In this document: positions 8,899 to 21,430 of the stretch, in pieces | Position numbering within the stretch: the first letter of the stretch is position 1 | Layout of the letters: every line of letters starts with the position of its first letter | Assembly (NCBI GenBank): GCA_963576785.1 | Contig: OY756151.1 | Location: 930,001 to 994,000 of the forward strand | DNA length: 64,000 bases | Origin: Chlorophyllum brunneum | Taxonomy: Eukaryota; Basidiomycota; Agaricomycetes; Agaricales; Agaricaceae | Reading direction: 5' to 3' | Notes under the pieces: generated by a model | What the model saw: only the letters and a program-made list of their open reading frames with translations | Told to the model about the DNA's origin: nothing | Database searches by the model: none | Program-made: the position numbers and the translations under genes

Positions 8899-10509
8899 AT
8901 GTTGGATCCCTTCAGTGCGCTTCCCAATGAAATATCCCATAGGATCATTGACCTCGTAAGGTTCTTATCGCGGGTGCAGCGACATTTGACCCTCTTTGTC
9001 TAGGTCTCGAATCACAAGGATACACTCCGCCAATTGCGCCTCACGTCAAGGCAGCTCCACGACTTGGTCTCTCCTGCTCTCTTCTCAAAATTCGAGGTGT
9101 TTTTTGGCTACAGTACACCGCTCAAACGATGCGAGGATATTAAAACAGCAGTGGCATCGGGGAAGGGATCAGTATTTCGCAACGTTAGACACCTACGACT
9201 TACAACCTTCACCGATCTCAGACTAGACTTCAGTCCGTGGTTCAGCTTGCTGGAGGCATTGATCCCCGCCTTGATCAACCTCCACTCCATCGAGTGCGTA
9301 TCTATCACAGGTTGAGGATTGACACTGCTCATGCTAGTGTTGTTCACGGTTAACAGCTGGGACCACACGTTGGCAAGCAGAGGTTACCCCCCACATGCAG
9401 TCGAGAGAGTAACGAGTTGCCTTGGCTCGTTGACGAACATCAGAGAATTGATCTTAGCCCTACGTCCACATAGCCGGGCGCCGGGATTCGAACTTCCGCT
9501 GTCTCTATCCAATCTGCACATCCTTGCGGTTAAATGGTGCTGTGAGAAACGACCGTCTTCTCACATGCTGTCACAGATATCAGCTATGGTAGCACATTCT
9601 CCGGATCTCGAGAGCTTCACGTTCATTATTCCTTCTGCTCTTCACCTCTACAAAGATTTCGGACCACCAGTGACCTTCGAGGATATATTTGGTGCAGTCT
9701 CATCACTCCCAACAGACCTGAAGCTGAGGTCCCTCGAAACTCGCGCCATCATTGTTACCTCAGACGACTTTCGTAGACACATCCGCCACTTCCGCCGCCT
9801 GGAGAAGCTCAGGATCAGATTTGACCCAAGCCCATCTGCGGGACGTAATATTGGAGAAATCTTCCAGGTCCTATCAGCGGAGCGCATCTTCCTCAAGGGC
9901 ATCTTCATCGACGTTATTCATCATCCAGGAGTCTTCAACTACATGTCCTCGTATTCCGACATCGAGCAGCTGGAACTGAAGCCCGGGCATGCTCTTGATG
10001 ATTCGCGCCGGCTTGTGGATCGATTTTTCTCTTCGGTCTTGCCCACTCACTCAAATTCGTTAAAACGGCTGAGGATAGGAGGGAATCTTACGACTGCGTG
10101 GTCGAAGCTTCTATCTTCGGAACATCTGGAGGCCGTGGCACGATGTCGATTGCTGGAATACATATGTTGTTGGATGTCAATCCGGGCCGATGATGTGACG
10201 GCGAAAAATGCGGATGTCTTAGTGAGGAATAATCAGACCCGCCGCCATGTATAGACTGATGCAATGTCCCAGGTCAGCTGGCTGGAAACAGTTGTGCAGC
10301 TTCCCAGGTTGAAACGGTTCAAATGTCCACCAATTCGTATCGGTGGAAGAAGATATCTTCTTCACATGGCCATACCTGACCCTTTCGTACTCACCCGGAA
10401 CGACCCGGACCCGTTGGTCAGAGGTTTTGTGAAGGAAATTGTGACAAATTTCCGAGTAACAAACCGACCATGTTGCATCATTGATAGTGATTATAATACC
10501 CGCAAGTAG
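8899..10509 (+). CDS. F-box/LRR-like protein, left copy (482 aa)
   Basis: Four exons: 8899-8955, 9004-9293, 9357-10221, 10273-10509; introns of 48, 63 and 51 nt with GT-AG ends. The N-terminus LPNEISHRIIDL continues across intron 1 into VSNHKDTLRQLRLTSRQL, an F-box-like helix set as used to dock on Skp1 in SCF ubiquitin ligases. The remainder is leucine-rich without a crisp repeat, as in the large F-box families of Agaricomycetes, where it would bind substrates. ATG 8899 matches the start of the right copy. The stop lies 5 bp from that of the opposing F-box gene. A TTTATAG lies about 50 bp upstream. Substrate unknown. Confidence 0.8.
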
Positions 10510-10514
10510 GTATC

Positions 10515-11928
10515 CTACCTCTGTAACCCGTAAAACGAGAGCTCGGCAGTTATTGTAGTACCTTTTCGGGTCAACTGTGGAAATTCAGCTATATCCTGCC
10601 GGATGCCGTTGGCCCTCGGGAAAGTCATTTCCTGTGCATCTATCCGATACACGCCCACATATGCGCCAACTTCTTCCAGTACCTGACAATGTGACACAAG
10701 CCTATGGTCCAGAAATTGGCATAGTAGCCTGCAAATTTTCAGAAACAGACCAGATGGAGAGTTCATCAGATATTCAGGAATGACGAGCTCATATGTTAAA
10801 ATGAATTGGCGCAAATTTGGAACTGATTCCAAAATCGGAAGAAGCCAGTCAACGGGGAACGGCACGACCTCTACGCCTGTCGCATTCATTAGAATGGTCA
10901 GAGTGATCTTGAGGCTTTCGAGCCTTGCTAGACATCCGAGGTCATTTGCAACCATCACAGAACCTCGCCTAGCCACTATGACAGAATTGAACACATGCCA
11001 AGCAGAACGGTGTTAATAGCTACTCACTTGGTCTCATAACATTCAGGCGAAGCTTCTTCAGGGTACTCCCAACCTCCCTGAGGAAGCTCCCTACAATTTT
11101 CGATGGTGTGACATTCACCACATTGCTGGAAGGTACATCGATGTAGTCAAGCACCAATTTCTCAAGCCCGTTCTGGAAACTCCATTTACGTTTGGCCGCA
11201 AACCTCAAGAACGCGCGAATCAGGCCGGTGTCCCCAAGATTCAGGTAATGGAGAACGGGTGGCTGTAGATGCCCCACTTTTGCTAATGCATCAAGGAAGC
11301 CCCGAAAGATATCGTCCTCGTTGAAGTATTCCCCCATGTTGGGGCACCGCATTCCCACTCTCTGGATATTTGGGCAGTAGAGAAGGATTGGAAACGGGAG
11401 CGGGCAGTTTAGGGGCGGGTGAGACGATATTTCGCGTAGTGTTGGGAGACTGAGGACAGCCGCGAAGGCCTCGACTTCTTTCTTCGAGAGATCGTTCCAG
11501 GAAAACGTACACGAGAAGTGGATGGCAGTCAAATTGGTGGCTCTAGCCAGTGGGCGAATCAGAGAAGATGGAATCCGGTAAGCCGTGTGCTCCGCTGGTT
11601 TTCCCTTGAGTTGTTCGGGAGAACTAAAGTGGACTCCCCGGACGAGCCCAAGGAGGTGGTCGGAGTGCTCAGACTGAGCCATCTTGGCCAAACCAGCGTC
11701 AGGCACCGGACGGACAGCAATGTTTGCGAAAAGTCTTCTTTGAGCTGGGCCCAGCCAGCTACTCGAAACCTGGGCAGCGCTGGCAAGGGTTCTTTTGTCC
11801 GATGCAGGCAAATGAGACAAAAATTCTTCGATGATCTCTAGCGGAATGTGAGTTGCGGTAGCTGGTTGCTGCATGATGACGGTACGAAAAGAGTTTGGGG
11901 GGATGAACAGAACTGAAACGAACGACAT
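10515..11928 (-). CDS. F-box protein, left copy (453 aa)
   Basis: Two exons: complement of 11028-11928 and 10515-10975, with a 52-nt intron (GTGAGT...ATAG). The F-box is clear near residues 25-65: IPLEIIEEFLSHLP, then WLGPAQRRLFANI. Downstream are leucine-rich stretches (LPTLREI, LHYLNLGD, LEKLVLDYID, LKKLRLNV). Probable SCF substrate adaptor. A second in-frame Met (11874) just before the F-box could be the real start, giving 435 aa. The first exon is almost identical to the right copy, while the second exon is strongly diverged. Confidence 0.82.
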
Positions 11929-12055
11929 TTTTATTTCTGGTCATTGTTATTCTCACGAGGCCTTCTCTGCGATCCTGAATATTATCACCCGACCGCCATG
12001 AGTTCAGGGCAGAGATCCCGATATTTGGAGCCTTTGAGGATCTTCGGCTTCACTG

Positions 12056-13639
12056 CCGCAACGAATGCTGATGTCGTTGGCTCAAACTAGCAATAATTCG
12101 CACTGCATTCGACACTGAGCCACTGGCCGCAGTTAGATTCAGAGTGAAAGTGATTTCCATCAAAGTCAGCTTTAGCATCCATGTATTCGCATAGTATGAA
12201 GAACACTGACCTCGCCATGCGCAAGGACATGATGAACGTCCAAGGCCAGAGCAATGCATTCACCGTGGACTATCGACGCTTGGTGGTGCAGGAATCAATA
12301 TAAAGCAGGTTTGGGCATCACAAAGAAGAGTATACAAAAGATGACGGATAGCCTGGTCAATTTATGAGATGGAACTCCCCTCCCTGGTAAACGAGATTGG
12401 CCCTGGGGGTTAAATCACTCCTGGGAATAGCAAAAGCTTCAAGGATAGTGATGGCAATTAGAATGGCCAAGAAACACTCTCGATAGAACCTATTATGGAT
12501 GAACCCAGCGCTCGACGCCACTCACTTGCGGGGAGGCCGGCGAACTGAAAACAACCCCCCAAAGATCATAGGTTCCAGGCATATATCTTCTGAAAGGTGG
12601 AGCCGCCAACGTGGGGAATCCAGCTTCGTCAGCGTTGCACTCGAAGAGGTGAGACTATGCATAGGGTTGGGCTAGAGGGTGCACCAGACCACGGAGTGAT
12701 GAGCCGCCGGGTGGGCGGGTACTTGCAGGTGGATTTGTGTCTCGCTTGGGTATGTGCACAGATACTATCGAGACATGTATAATTAGCAGCGCCATGCCAT
12801 GCCAATTGGCTATGATGTACGTCGAGTGAAAAACTAGGGGTGTAGCGGGTGGGAATAAAATAGAATGAATGGCAAGTTCTCAGGGTTCTTGTCTTGCGGT
12901 CAGAGGTGTCGGGAGAGGGGAGCGGTTGGCTGCTCTGCGGGACGTTGGCTGCCGGCAACTTCCGTTGCAAGGCACCCCCGCTCGAGGATCCCGGGTTTGT
13001 CACATGGTCATGTCCTTCGGTTCAACAGCGCTATCCATTACCTCTGTTTCCTGACTAGTTGGGGAAGCGTAGTATATTTATGTGCCCTTCTAGACAACTC
13101 GTGTGGAGACTGACACATGATTCCAAGGATTGGATACGAGGAGTGGCCAGATCGCGACCTCATGTCACGTTCAATACTTTTATTTTCACATGCGATACTG
13201 CATACGTGCGACACTCACCCCGAAGTCGACGAAGCCAATGGACAGCATGTAACACTCCCATTTTAGGTTCCTATTACTTCTGTTCTCGATCAAATATCGT
13301 CTCCGTGGTCGCAAGTTCCAACATCTGGAGCAACTGTGGGGCAATTTTTGGACGTAAACTGTCAATTCTATTCACCGGCAGTCGGTAAACGTTTTAAACG
13401 GTCGCTTTGTCGGAAGCTTGGGGCTTCTTTCGCTGTTTCTCAAGACCAAGAGGTGTCGACTTGAAGCAATGAACACAAAACCTCGTGATGCATTCCCCGC
13501 ACACCTGGATATCTTAACCTTAGTACTTCTGGTTAGAGTTTGCATGATAAAATGGTGTCCGGTTGTTATGGTTCGCTGAACCCGGTTCCTTTTGCATTTC
13601 ACTAAATCTCTAGTCTCTAGTGCCCAAGGCGTCTTCATC
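12056..13639. other. no supported gene
   Basis: Spacer between the left arm and the DUF6533 gene. Short ORFs on both strands lack domains and splice logic. I see no repeat, RNA gene or retroelement here. Confidence 0.4.
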
Positions 13640-14950
13640 ATGGCATTGAATGCTACCAGTGTTGCACAGGAACAACAACTGTTTGTCACTCTTGTATCCC
13701 GGCAGCAAATTGACCAGGTACGACTCCGGTGCTTCAATTCATTTCAACCCCGGACTGACTGTCAGGCCAGTATTCCAACGGTAAGCTCAGCGTCTTATAA
13801 AGGCACCTCAAGGATTGATGGAACATCTTCAAGTTGCAAGTGTGGCTTACTGGGTAGGTTATAGTGCGTATATCCGCTTGTACAGGAGATCACAATGAAA
13901 TTCAGCTATACGAATGCTTCTTGACGGCCATTCCGGAGGTTTTACTGATCTGGTCTTCACCGTGGACGCTGATCAAAGTCCTCTACCTCCTGGCGAAATA
14001 CAGTCCTCTAATCGACTCAGTACTAGCAATTCCGAGTATCCGTCCTTCTTTGAGCATTTCTGGGCCAAGCTAATTTTCTGCAGTCTTCGTACCAACGCAT
14101 GCAGGTCCAGGAACATGCATGAACCTCTACATCGCTCATACCAGTAAGGATGTCTATGTATGACTTCCTCACCACTGACGCCGTCGCCCGAGTAGTCTCT
14201 CTCTACATTGGGGTGATCTTGGCGGAAGGTAATGCCTTTGATTGATTTCGAAAACCTCCCCTCATCTGCGTTGGAAGTAATGCTCGTCTATCGTGTCTGG
14301 GTCGTCTGGAACAGAGATAGGCGCCTGGGCATTGTTCTCCTTGTCTTTTCAGTCGGTGCCGCAACAGGACTTACTCTTGCGCTGGTCAATTCCTTCGTGG
14401 GTGAGTAATCCTGTTGTTCTCCAATTGCGTGGTTCAATCGAACAGCCCTTGATTTTTCCCAGTTGCAGCGCCTCAATCACCCCTCGGATGTACGATCAAA
14501 AATGCTATTGGTTCATTGCAAATAGCATCCTTATCTTTCATCTTCGGATATGCTTTGGGTACGTCAAGCTAAACATTCTAGAATATACTCACTCACCTAC
14601 CAAAAGTTCTTACGTGTTTAATGGCTATTCAATACTTCCATACATGCCGTCTGTCAAGTCCCTCCCATCTAGACCATGCTTCCCTGACGTCACTTTAGAG
14701 GAAGGTCCCTATGCAGGTGTTTTTGTCCGGGCAGCTCAGCTTGACGGTGAGATCCACATATCTCAATTGCCGATGGCTTTTCACGATGGCTTGATATCCT
14801 CTCAGCCCTGGTCCCTTATATGTTTCTCATGGGTGAGCGACGACCGGAAGCGCTATGTTTTGATTTTCTGATGTTATCTATTGAGTTGTTTCCCTGTGCA
14901 GTGTACTTATGACCGTATTTGCCATTCCCGTGAGTCCACTCCCCTATCTC
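13640..14950 (+). CDS. DUF6533 integral membrane protein
   Basis: First exon 13640-13717 (MALNATSVAQEQQLF...). Later exons give LTAIPEVLLIWSSPW then TLIKVLYLLAKY, the hallmark of DUF6533 (acidic/Pro loop, 'E..LIW...W...K.LY...+Y'). Further exons give an ARVVSLYIGVILAEV helix, then MLVYRVWVVWNRDRRLG, then GIVLLVFSVGAATG and SLQIASLSFIFGYAL, all membrane helices in the family's order. At least six short introns. The 3' end is uncertain: coding signal fades between about 14870 and 15430. The function of the family is unknown. It is specific to basidiomycetes and usually present in many copies. Confidence 0.7.
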
Positions 14951-15694
14951 GCTTCAACAAATTACTACATGCCAGCCTTAGAGCGGCTATGGAGCAATTA
15001 TGCTCAGGTTGGTGAATGCCACCTGAATTAATTCTCACACTGAATTCAATTTAGATTCCAGCGAATTACGCACAGTGTTGTTGCATGCCGAGTCATACTC
15101 CAAACAAAAGCTCGGTACAGAAGGCAACAAAGAGGTTTCTTGGCATTCCACCCGTAAAGTACAGGTTTACCCTGTGTAGAGTATATAATTTATTCCGACA
15201 ATGTCGCCTTGAGTAGCATACGGAGGTCCAGAGCCAGTATTCGGTGCCCTGGAAGGGAGAAATACAGTATAACTGGTCTGAACCTGTTGAGATAGCAATC
15301 ATTGTTGCTGTCCCTATGGCCCTTCCGGGTACTGAATATTCTGTGAGAAATCTAGCCATTGACATGCTTGACAAATTAATACAAATGGTACGTACGGTGA
15401 CACCAGATGACATTCCTATTCATTGGCATCGTTGCGTACTGTGAGCCCGGATATTTTTTGTCCACGACGGTCCATCGTTTATTCCGTAGTAGAATCAGTA
15501 TGGGGTATATCTATGGGACTTCTACTCTCACGGACAGATGGAAGGAATCAGCGAGGTCGAGGTAACGAGAGTCATGTGAACGGATAAAGTTCCGGGTGGC
15601 CGCAGAAGAGGAGACAAATTTGCCGCCGGTACATATCAGTCACCACTCCATCGAATGCCAACAGCCTCGTCTTCGCCCTTTCCTCACGACCGTC

Positions 15695-17596
15695 ATGTCC
15701 TCTACTTATGCCTACACCGCCCTGAGTCCTGATTATGCAGATCTGGCCCAGCCGCAGCAAGGAGAGCCAGTCACACATAGTGCTCGTACATCCACCCAAA
15801 ATCACGGCTTTCTGGGCTCAGGGAGATGGGCTAGAGCGGTAGAGGACTTGACGAGCGTCTACCAACGCAATGTTGGTCTTCTGCTCGTTGTAGGGTCTCA
15901 GATGTTCTTCTCTCTCATGAATGTCGCGGTCAAGAAGCTCAACAGCATCGATCCACCCGTCTCGGCATTAGAGGTACGTCGATATCGCCTTAAAGGTCCC
16001 TGTGCCTTCATTGACAGCTCCTGGTCTAAAGCTTATTCTGGTGCGGATGGTGCGCTGATTGTTTACCTTAAACCCGCTGTTCGGTTGAGATTGATCTCAT
16101 TTCATAGGGCATCACATACATATGCTCGATAACCTATATGTGAGTTGTTCACAGATTCGCCTGGAAGCTCCCTCACATGGGTGGTCTAGGCTGTCAACTG
16201 GAGTGCCCGAACCTTTCACGGGCCCAAAAGGTGTTCGCTTGCTACTCGTTTTCCGTGGATTTTCAGGGTGCGCGTCATACTTCAATCTTATCAATGCCAG
16301 GGTGTCAACATCCCACCAGGTTTTTCGGATTGATTGGGATCTACTTTTCACTGCAATACCTCTCACTTTCTGACGCAACCGTCCTCACTTTCCTTGCTCC
16401 TCTATGCACGGCGGCTTCCGGGGCAGTGTTTCTTGGCGAGAAATTTGCACGGAGAGAAGCACTTGCCGGGCGTGCGTCTTTTCCCACAAATCTATTATTG
16501 CGGGCCTCCGCTAACTTCGGCCCCAGTCCTGAGTCTTGTTGGTGTGGTGCTCATCGCCAGACCTCCTTTCTTGTTTGGCGCCGGCCCTGACCCTGAGGTT
16601 CCCGTAGCCGAAGACATAGTTGATAGCCCTGTTCGAGTGGTAACATCGGAGCAGAGATTACTCGCTGTCGGGTGTGTAACGTGTTTACTCTTCCTGGCCA
16701 GCCATTCGGCATCATGTTGACTGTGATTAATTCAGGGTAGCCCTCATTGGTGTATTGGGATCGACTGGAGCTTGTGAGTCCAGATCTCCTTTCGCTATCC
16801 TTTGCTAACGGACTCTCAGACACCAGCTTACGAGCCATTGGTAAACGTGCACATCCCCTTCATTCGCTTGTTTCGTTTTCGACGCAATGTGTCATCGTCG
16901 CTTCGGTCGGGTAGGTGGACACCTGTAGTCAGGGAACCAAGATGCTAACCACTCTTGCAGGATGTTCGTGACTAGAACAGAATTCATTGTACCGAACAGG
17001 CTGGAGTGGCTGGCCATGTTGGTTATGATTGGGCTCTTTGGATTCGGGGCTCAGGTCAGAAAAATATTATGTCCGTTCTTTGAAAGCATCTAATTGGGTT
17101 CTCGGCTGTAGATCCTCCTGACCATGGGGCTAGCTCGTGAAACTGCTAGTCGTGGGTCACTTGCTATCTACACACAAGTGCGTCCAGATTGGTTTCTTAC
17201 ATCCGTGTACTGAGATTATTTGTGTAGATCGTATTTGCGACAATCCTCGAACGGATATTCTTCAATGTGATTCCATCCATCCTCTCTGTCATAGGAACGC
17301 TTATGATCATCTCCTGCGCGCTGTATGTTGCGGTAGGTCAAAAACTTTGAATTTTGCGTGTTTCCCAGCTCATCCCATGGTTAAAGCTCACGAAGGAATC
17401 AAGTCCGAGTTCAGAAAAAGATGACAGGGGCACGGTTACACTGAGAGGAGAAGACGAAGAGTCTATGGAGCGTGGCCTTCTCGGGCGCGATAGCGACGAT
17501 AGAGAGGACCAGAAGGAAGTGGATTGTGAAGAACGATCACACCCCCAGGAGCAAGGTGAAGCAAAGGGTGATGATGTGCCAAAAGTTGAATCGTGA
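15695..17596 (+). CDS. EamA/DMT-family transporter, SLC35G-like (435 aa)
   Basis: Eleven exons join in frame: 15695-15973, 16108-16139, 16190-16267, 16320-16471, 16527-16671, 16736-16773, 16820-16910, 16961-17054, 17112-17177, 17228-17332, 17369-17596. The protein has a polar N-terminus of ~65 residues, then about ten membrane helices in two EamA repeats. The conserved GIYFSLQYLSLSDATVLTF followed by LAPLCTA ends repeat one, GVVLIARPPFLFG follows, and LERIFFNVIPSILSVIGTL lies in repeat two. The acidic C-terminal tail of ~65 residues is rich in Glu/Asp/Ser. Drug/metabolite transporter superfamily; substrate cannot be told from sequence. Ends about 140 bp before TAF11. Confidence 0.87.
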
Positions 17597-17734
17597 TGAA
17601 CACCGGAGAGGATTGTTTGGGTTCTGGTTTTGGTGCTCCCTGATAGATTGTCTACTTGTATATATTTGAAAGGGAACAGGGAAGCGTGGGAAAGCATGAT
17701 AGTACGCGAGCTGAGGATCACGTCGCCTCACACA

Positions 17735-18845
17735 ATGACTTCTCCTTACCAGAACTTCACAACGCCACTCACATTCGCAAACACCTCCGTACAGTCTCCC
17801 GTTCCACCAGCAACACCTACACCTGTGGGTCGGGGTCGACCTAGAGGCTCTGGTACTGGTGCAAAGCGAGGGAGAAAACCGAAGAACCAACTCGGCACTA
17901 ACTCACCACGGGTAGCCAGCCCCGCTCCAGGCAGTGCTACAGCTAGTCCGGTATTCTCTACTCCTCAATTTCAACATGTCCATTGGCCCGCAAATACCAC
18001 CGGAGATGATGGGGAAGGCAGTCTACTCCAAGGAGGCATATCTAGACGCAATAGCTCACAGTCACAGGTGGTTGGAGTAGAGCAAGGAGACACTACTGCT
18101 GTTGCGAATGCTAGTGTAAATGGTCAGGCACTTGTTGCGGGTGCTCCACGGCCTATGGCCCCACCAGCTTCGGGAGTGAAACCGGCAGGAATGGATGAAG
18201 ATGCCGACGCCGATGATGAACTACTGCCTGCCATGGCCGACGATGACTATTCCGCACAACAGAGCTGGAACACGCAGTCAAAAGATAATCTAAAGTACGC
18301 TTTTTCTTTGTGCATTCTAGGACGACATGGTGACCATCTGGTTTTCTTCTTCCCATAAGGATCCTCATGGATAACTTCACACCTGAGCAATACGAGCGGT
18401 TTGAAGCATACCGGAGGCACGCACTACCCAAACAGGCTGTGAGAAAGGTGAAGATGGGGTCTCATGAAGGGCTTTTCCGATCGCTAAAGAACTATATCTT
18501 TCGCAGGTTATACAACAGAGTCTGGGTCAGCAGGTCTCCCAGCCCGTTGCTCAAATTATTGCCGGTTTCTCCAAGGTCTTTGTGGGTGAGATTGTGGAGA
18601 AAGGTATGTTACACACTTAATGATATCTCGATTCATGCCCCGCTTACCATGATAACCTTTGGTTACCCCATTGACACTTGTACTGACTATCCTACTGCGC
18701 AGCTCGAGCTGTACAAGCTAGGCGTGGGGAGACAGGACCACTAGCGCCCGATCATCTACGAGAAGCATACCGCATGTATCAACACGAGACGGGGAGAGTC
18801 GGAGCCGCACGGCCATTGCGTTCCAAACGTCTCTTTGTGAGATGA
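17735..18845 (+). CDS. TAF11: TFIID subunit TAF11 (295 aa)
   Basis: Four exons: 17735-18294, 18360-18447, 18507-18603, 18703-18845. The N-terminal ~185 residues are low-complexity Ser/Pro/Thr with an AT-hook-like GRGRPRGSG and an acidic patch before the fold. The C-terminal ~100 residues are the TAFII28 histone fold: MDNFTPEQYERFEAYRRHAL, PKQAVRK, VAQIIAGFSKVFVGEIVEKA, then GPLAPDHLREAYRMY and a basic C-terminus ending FVR. TAF11 pairs with TAF13 in TFIID and contacts TBP/TFIIA in the nucleus. ATG 17735 was chosen as the first Met after the transporter stop; upstream in-frame sequence is not TAF11-like. Confidence 0.93.
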
Positions 18846-19867
18846 CCGTTAGCGGAAGAATTAAATGTTTTGGTTTTTATCCGCAGATCAGCGCCACTTG
18901 TGGATGGCTAGCTCGCATAGTCTATGAATGGGGTCAACAGGTCGAGTGGCTTGGTGGATGGTTCTATAGGAAGAGCGTATTGGAGAAGTGTTGGTTGTTT
19001 AGGCTGTTAAAGAGGAAAGCCATATGGATAATACGCCCCGGCCCTCTCTCAAGCGGTGGCCCATTGTTATCTTGACTCTTCGATGAATGGACTGAGAAAT
19101 AGTTCCAGTGCCTTATGCACAAGCATCGGGAATAATATGACTTCCTAGTAAGCCGGGTGGGAAAGATCATTGTTGTTGGTCAAACAGCGAATTCTATCCC
19201 ACACAATCACTCCTCATTCCTGTTCCCGCAGATCTCTGAGTCTTTGTCTCTCGCTGGTACCTCGGGCGGTCCAAGGGAACCCTGGACATCGCTGTTCACG
19301 TCTATTCGTCATTATGTCACTCAGGCGGCGTGTGCGGTGCTGGACCGTCTTTCCAACAATCGCATTCAGACATCCCAAATAACAACCCCATCTGGCACCG
19401 GTATGAACTACAAATATGGGACACAACAGTTCTGTGATAGGTTCCAAGTAGAGATCAGTCTCCCGGCGCCTACCATTAGGGACAAAACGAGTTTTTCGGA
19501 CAATAAAAACTCCCAGTTGTGCGGAGCCCCTTCTGTGCACCCCCGGTCCCTCCGTTCGGCCTTCATCGGTTTCAATGACTATACACATCCCCTAGTTCAC
19601 TCAAGTCTAGTACACCTATCAAGTACTCCCCGTCGATTGATACGACCCGTTGATTCCTGGCTCGCTAGTGTAGGTGGTCTACCTCAGACGAACACACCAG
19701 GTCACCGAGCATATGCCCCGTATATCTTCCTTCGTATAAGTTCTGGCCAACAACTATCAATATTTTGCAGTGAAAATGCAGCTGGGAGTGCGGTGGTGGC
19801 CCCCGTCAAAGTCGAGTGACACAAAGCGACTTACGCAGTGTCGACTACGAATGTCTGTTAGTTCGGG
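18846..19867. other. no supported gene; one fragment related to arm flank
   Basis: Between TAF11 and the right arm. At about 19076-19125 a stretch resembles 23309-23360, the outer flank of the right arm (shared words CTCTTCGA, AATAGTTCCAGTGC, TTATGCA), so a third partial copy of the duplicated segment lies here in the same orientation as that flank. Nothing else recognised. Confidence 0.4.
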
Positions 19868-20002
19868 GACAGTGAAGCCAAACATGTCGATCCTGAAGGG
19901 GTACAAACATCGGGATCTCTGCCCTGAACTCATGGCGGTCGGGTGATAATATTCAGGATCGCAGAGAAGGCCTCGTGAGAATAACAATGACCAGAAATAA
20001 AA

Positions 20003-21413
20003 ATGTCGTTCGTTTCAGTTCTGTTCATCCCCCCAAACTCTTTTCGTACCGTCATCATGCAGCAACCAGCTACCGCAACTCACATTCCGCTAGAGATCAT
20101 CGAAGAATTTTTGTCTCATTTGCCTGCATCGGACAAAAGAACCCTTGCCAGCGCTGCCCAGGTTTCGAGTAGCTGGCTGGGCCCAGCTCAAAGAAGACTT
20201 TTCGCAAACATTGCTGTCCGTCCGGTGCCTGACGCTGGTTTGGCCAAGATGGCTCAGTCTGAGCACTCCGACCACCTCCTTGGGCTCGTCCGGGGAGTCC
20301 ACTTTAGTTCTCCCGAACAACTCAAGGGCAAACCAACGGAGCGCACGGCTTACCAGATTCCATCTTCTCTGATTCGCCCACTGGCTAGAGCCACCAATTT
20401 GACTGCCATCCACTTCTCGTGTACATTTGCCTGGAACGATCTCTCGAAGAAAGAAGTCGAGGCCTTCGCGGCTGTCCTCAGTCTCCCAACATTACGCGAA
20501 ATATCGTCTCAACCCCTACACTGCCCGCTCCCGCTTCCAATCCTTCTCTACTGCCCAAATATCCGGACAGTGGGAATGCGGAGCCCCAGCATAACGAACT
20601 ACTTCAACGAGGACGATATCTTTCGGGGCTTCCTTGATGCATTGGCAAAAGTGGGGCATCTACAGCCACCCGTTCTCCATTACCTGAATCTTGGGGACAC
20701 CGACCTGATTCGCGCGTTCTTGAGGTTTGCGGCCAAACGTAAATGGAATTTCCAGAACGGGCTTGAGAAATTGGTGCTTGACTACATCGATGTACCTTCC
20801 AGCAATGTGGTGAATGTCACACCATCGAAAATTGTAGGGAGCTTCCTCAGGGAGGTTGGGAGTACCCTGAAGAAGCTTCGCCTGAATGTTATGAGACCAA
20901 GTGAGTAGCTATTAACACCGTCCTGCTTGGCATGTGTTCAATTCTGTCATAGTGGCTAGGCGAGGTTCTGTGATGGTTGCAAATGACCTCGGATGTTTAA
21001 CGAGGCTCGAAAGCCTCAAGATCACTTTGACTATTCTAATGAGCGCAACAGGTCCAGAGATTGCACCGTTCCCCTTCGATTGGATTCTTCCAATTTTAGA
21101 ATCCGTCCCAAACCTGCACTGGCTGATTCTAACATATAAACTTGTCATCCCTCGGGCGCAATATTCCTCATCTGCCCTATTTCTGAGGACTTGCAGGCGA
21201 TTATACCATTTTCTGGACCAAAAACTCGCGGCACATTGCTCGGCACTGAAAGAAGTTGGCGTATATGTGGGTTTGCACCAGATGGATGCACAGGAAATGA
21301 CTTGCTGGAGAGGTGATGACGTTGGACAGTCCATACCCACCGAATTTCCGGATTTGACTCAACAGGGCACAAAAGTAACAGCCGAGCTTTTGTTTTATGG
21401 ATTACAAACGTAG
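20003..21413 (+). CDS. F-box protein, right copy (452 aa)
   Basis: Exons 20003-20900 and 20953-21413 with a 52-nt intron identical in position to the left copy. The F-box and the first ~290 residues differ from the left copy at only a dozen or so positions. After the intron the proteins diverge strongly (for example LTYKLVIPRAQY against LTYELVIPEYLM) while keeping DAQEMT and the FYGLQ C-terminus. Same role predicted: SCF adaptor with a leucine-rich substrate-binding part. The alternative start is the Met before QQPATATHIP. Confidence 0.82.
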
Positions 21414-21430
21414 GATAGCTACTGAGGAGA

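Larger units (their letters stand above)
8430..12055 (+). repeat. left arm of large inverted duplication
   Basis: This arm and 19868-23553 match in opposite orientation over their whole length. The shared stretch covers the sequence upstream of the F-box/LRR gene, both genes with all introns, and ~125 bp beyond the F-box gene start. Similarity ends abruptly near 12055/19868 (inner) and near 8430/23553 (outer). The arms differ at many sites, so they are not an assembly mirror image. Confidence 0.9.

Noticed and set aside
9470..9500. GGGATTCGAAC, a tRNA T-arm-like word
   Set aside because: Lies within an exon of the F-box/LRR gene; no cloverleaf can be drawn around it.
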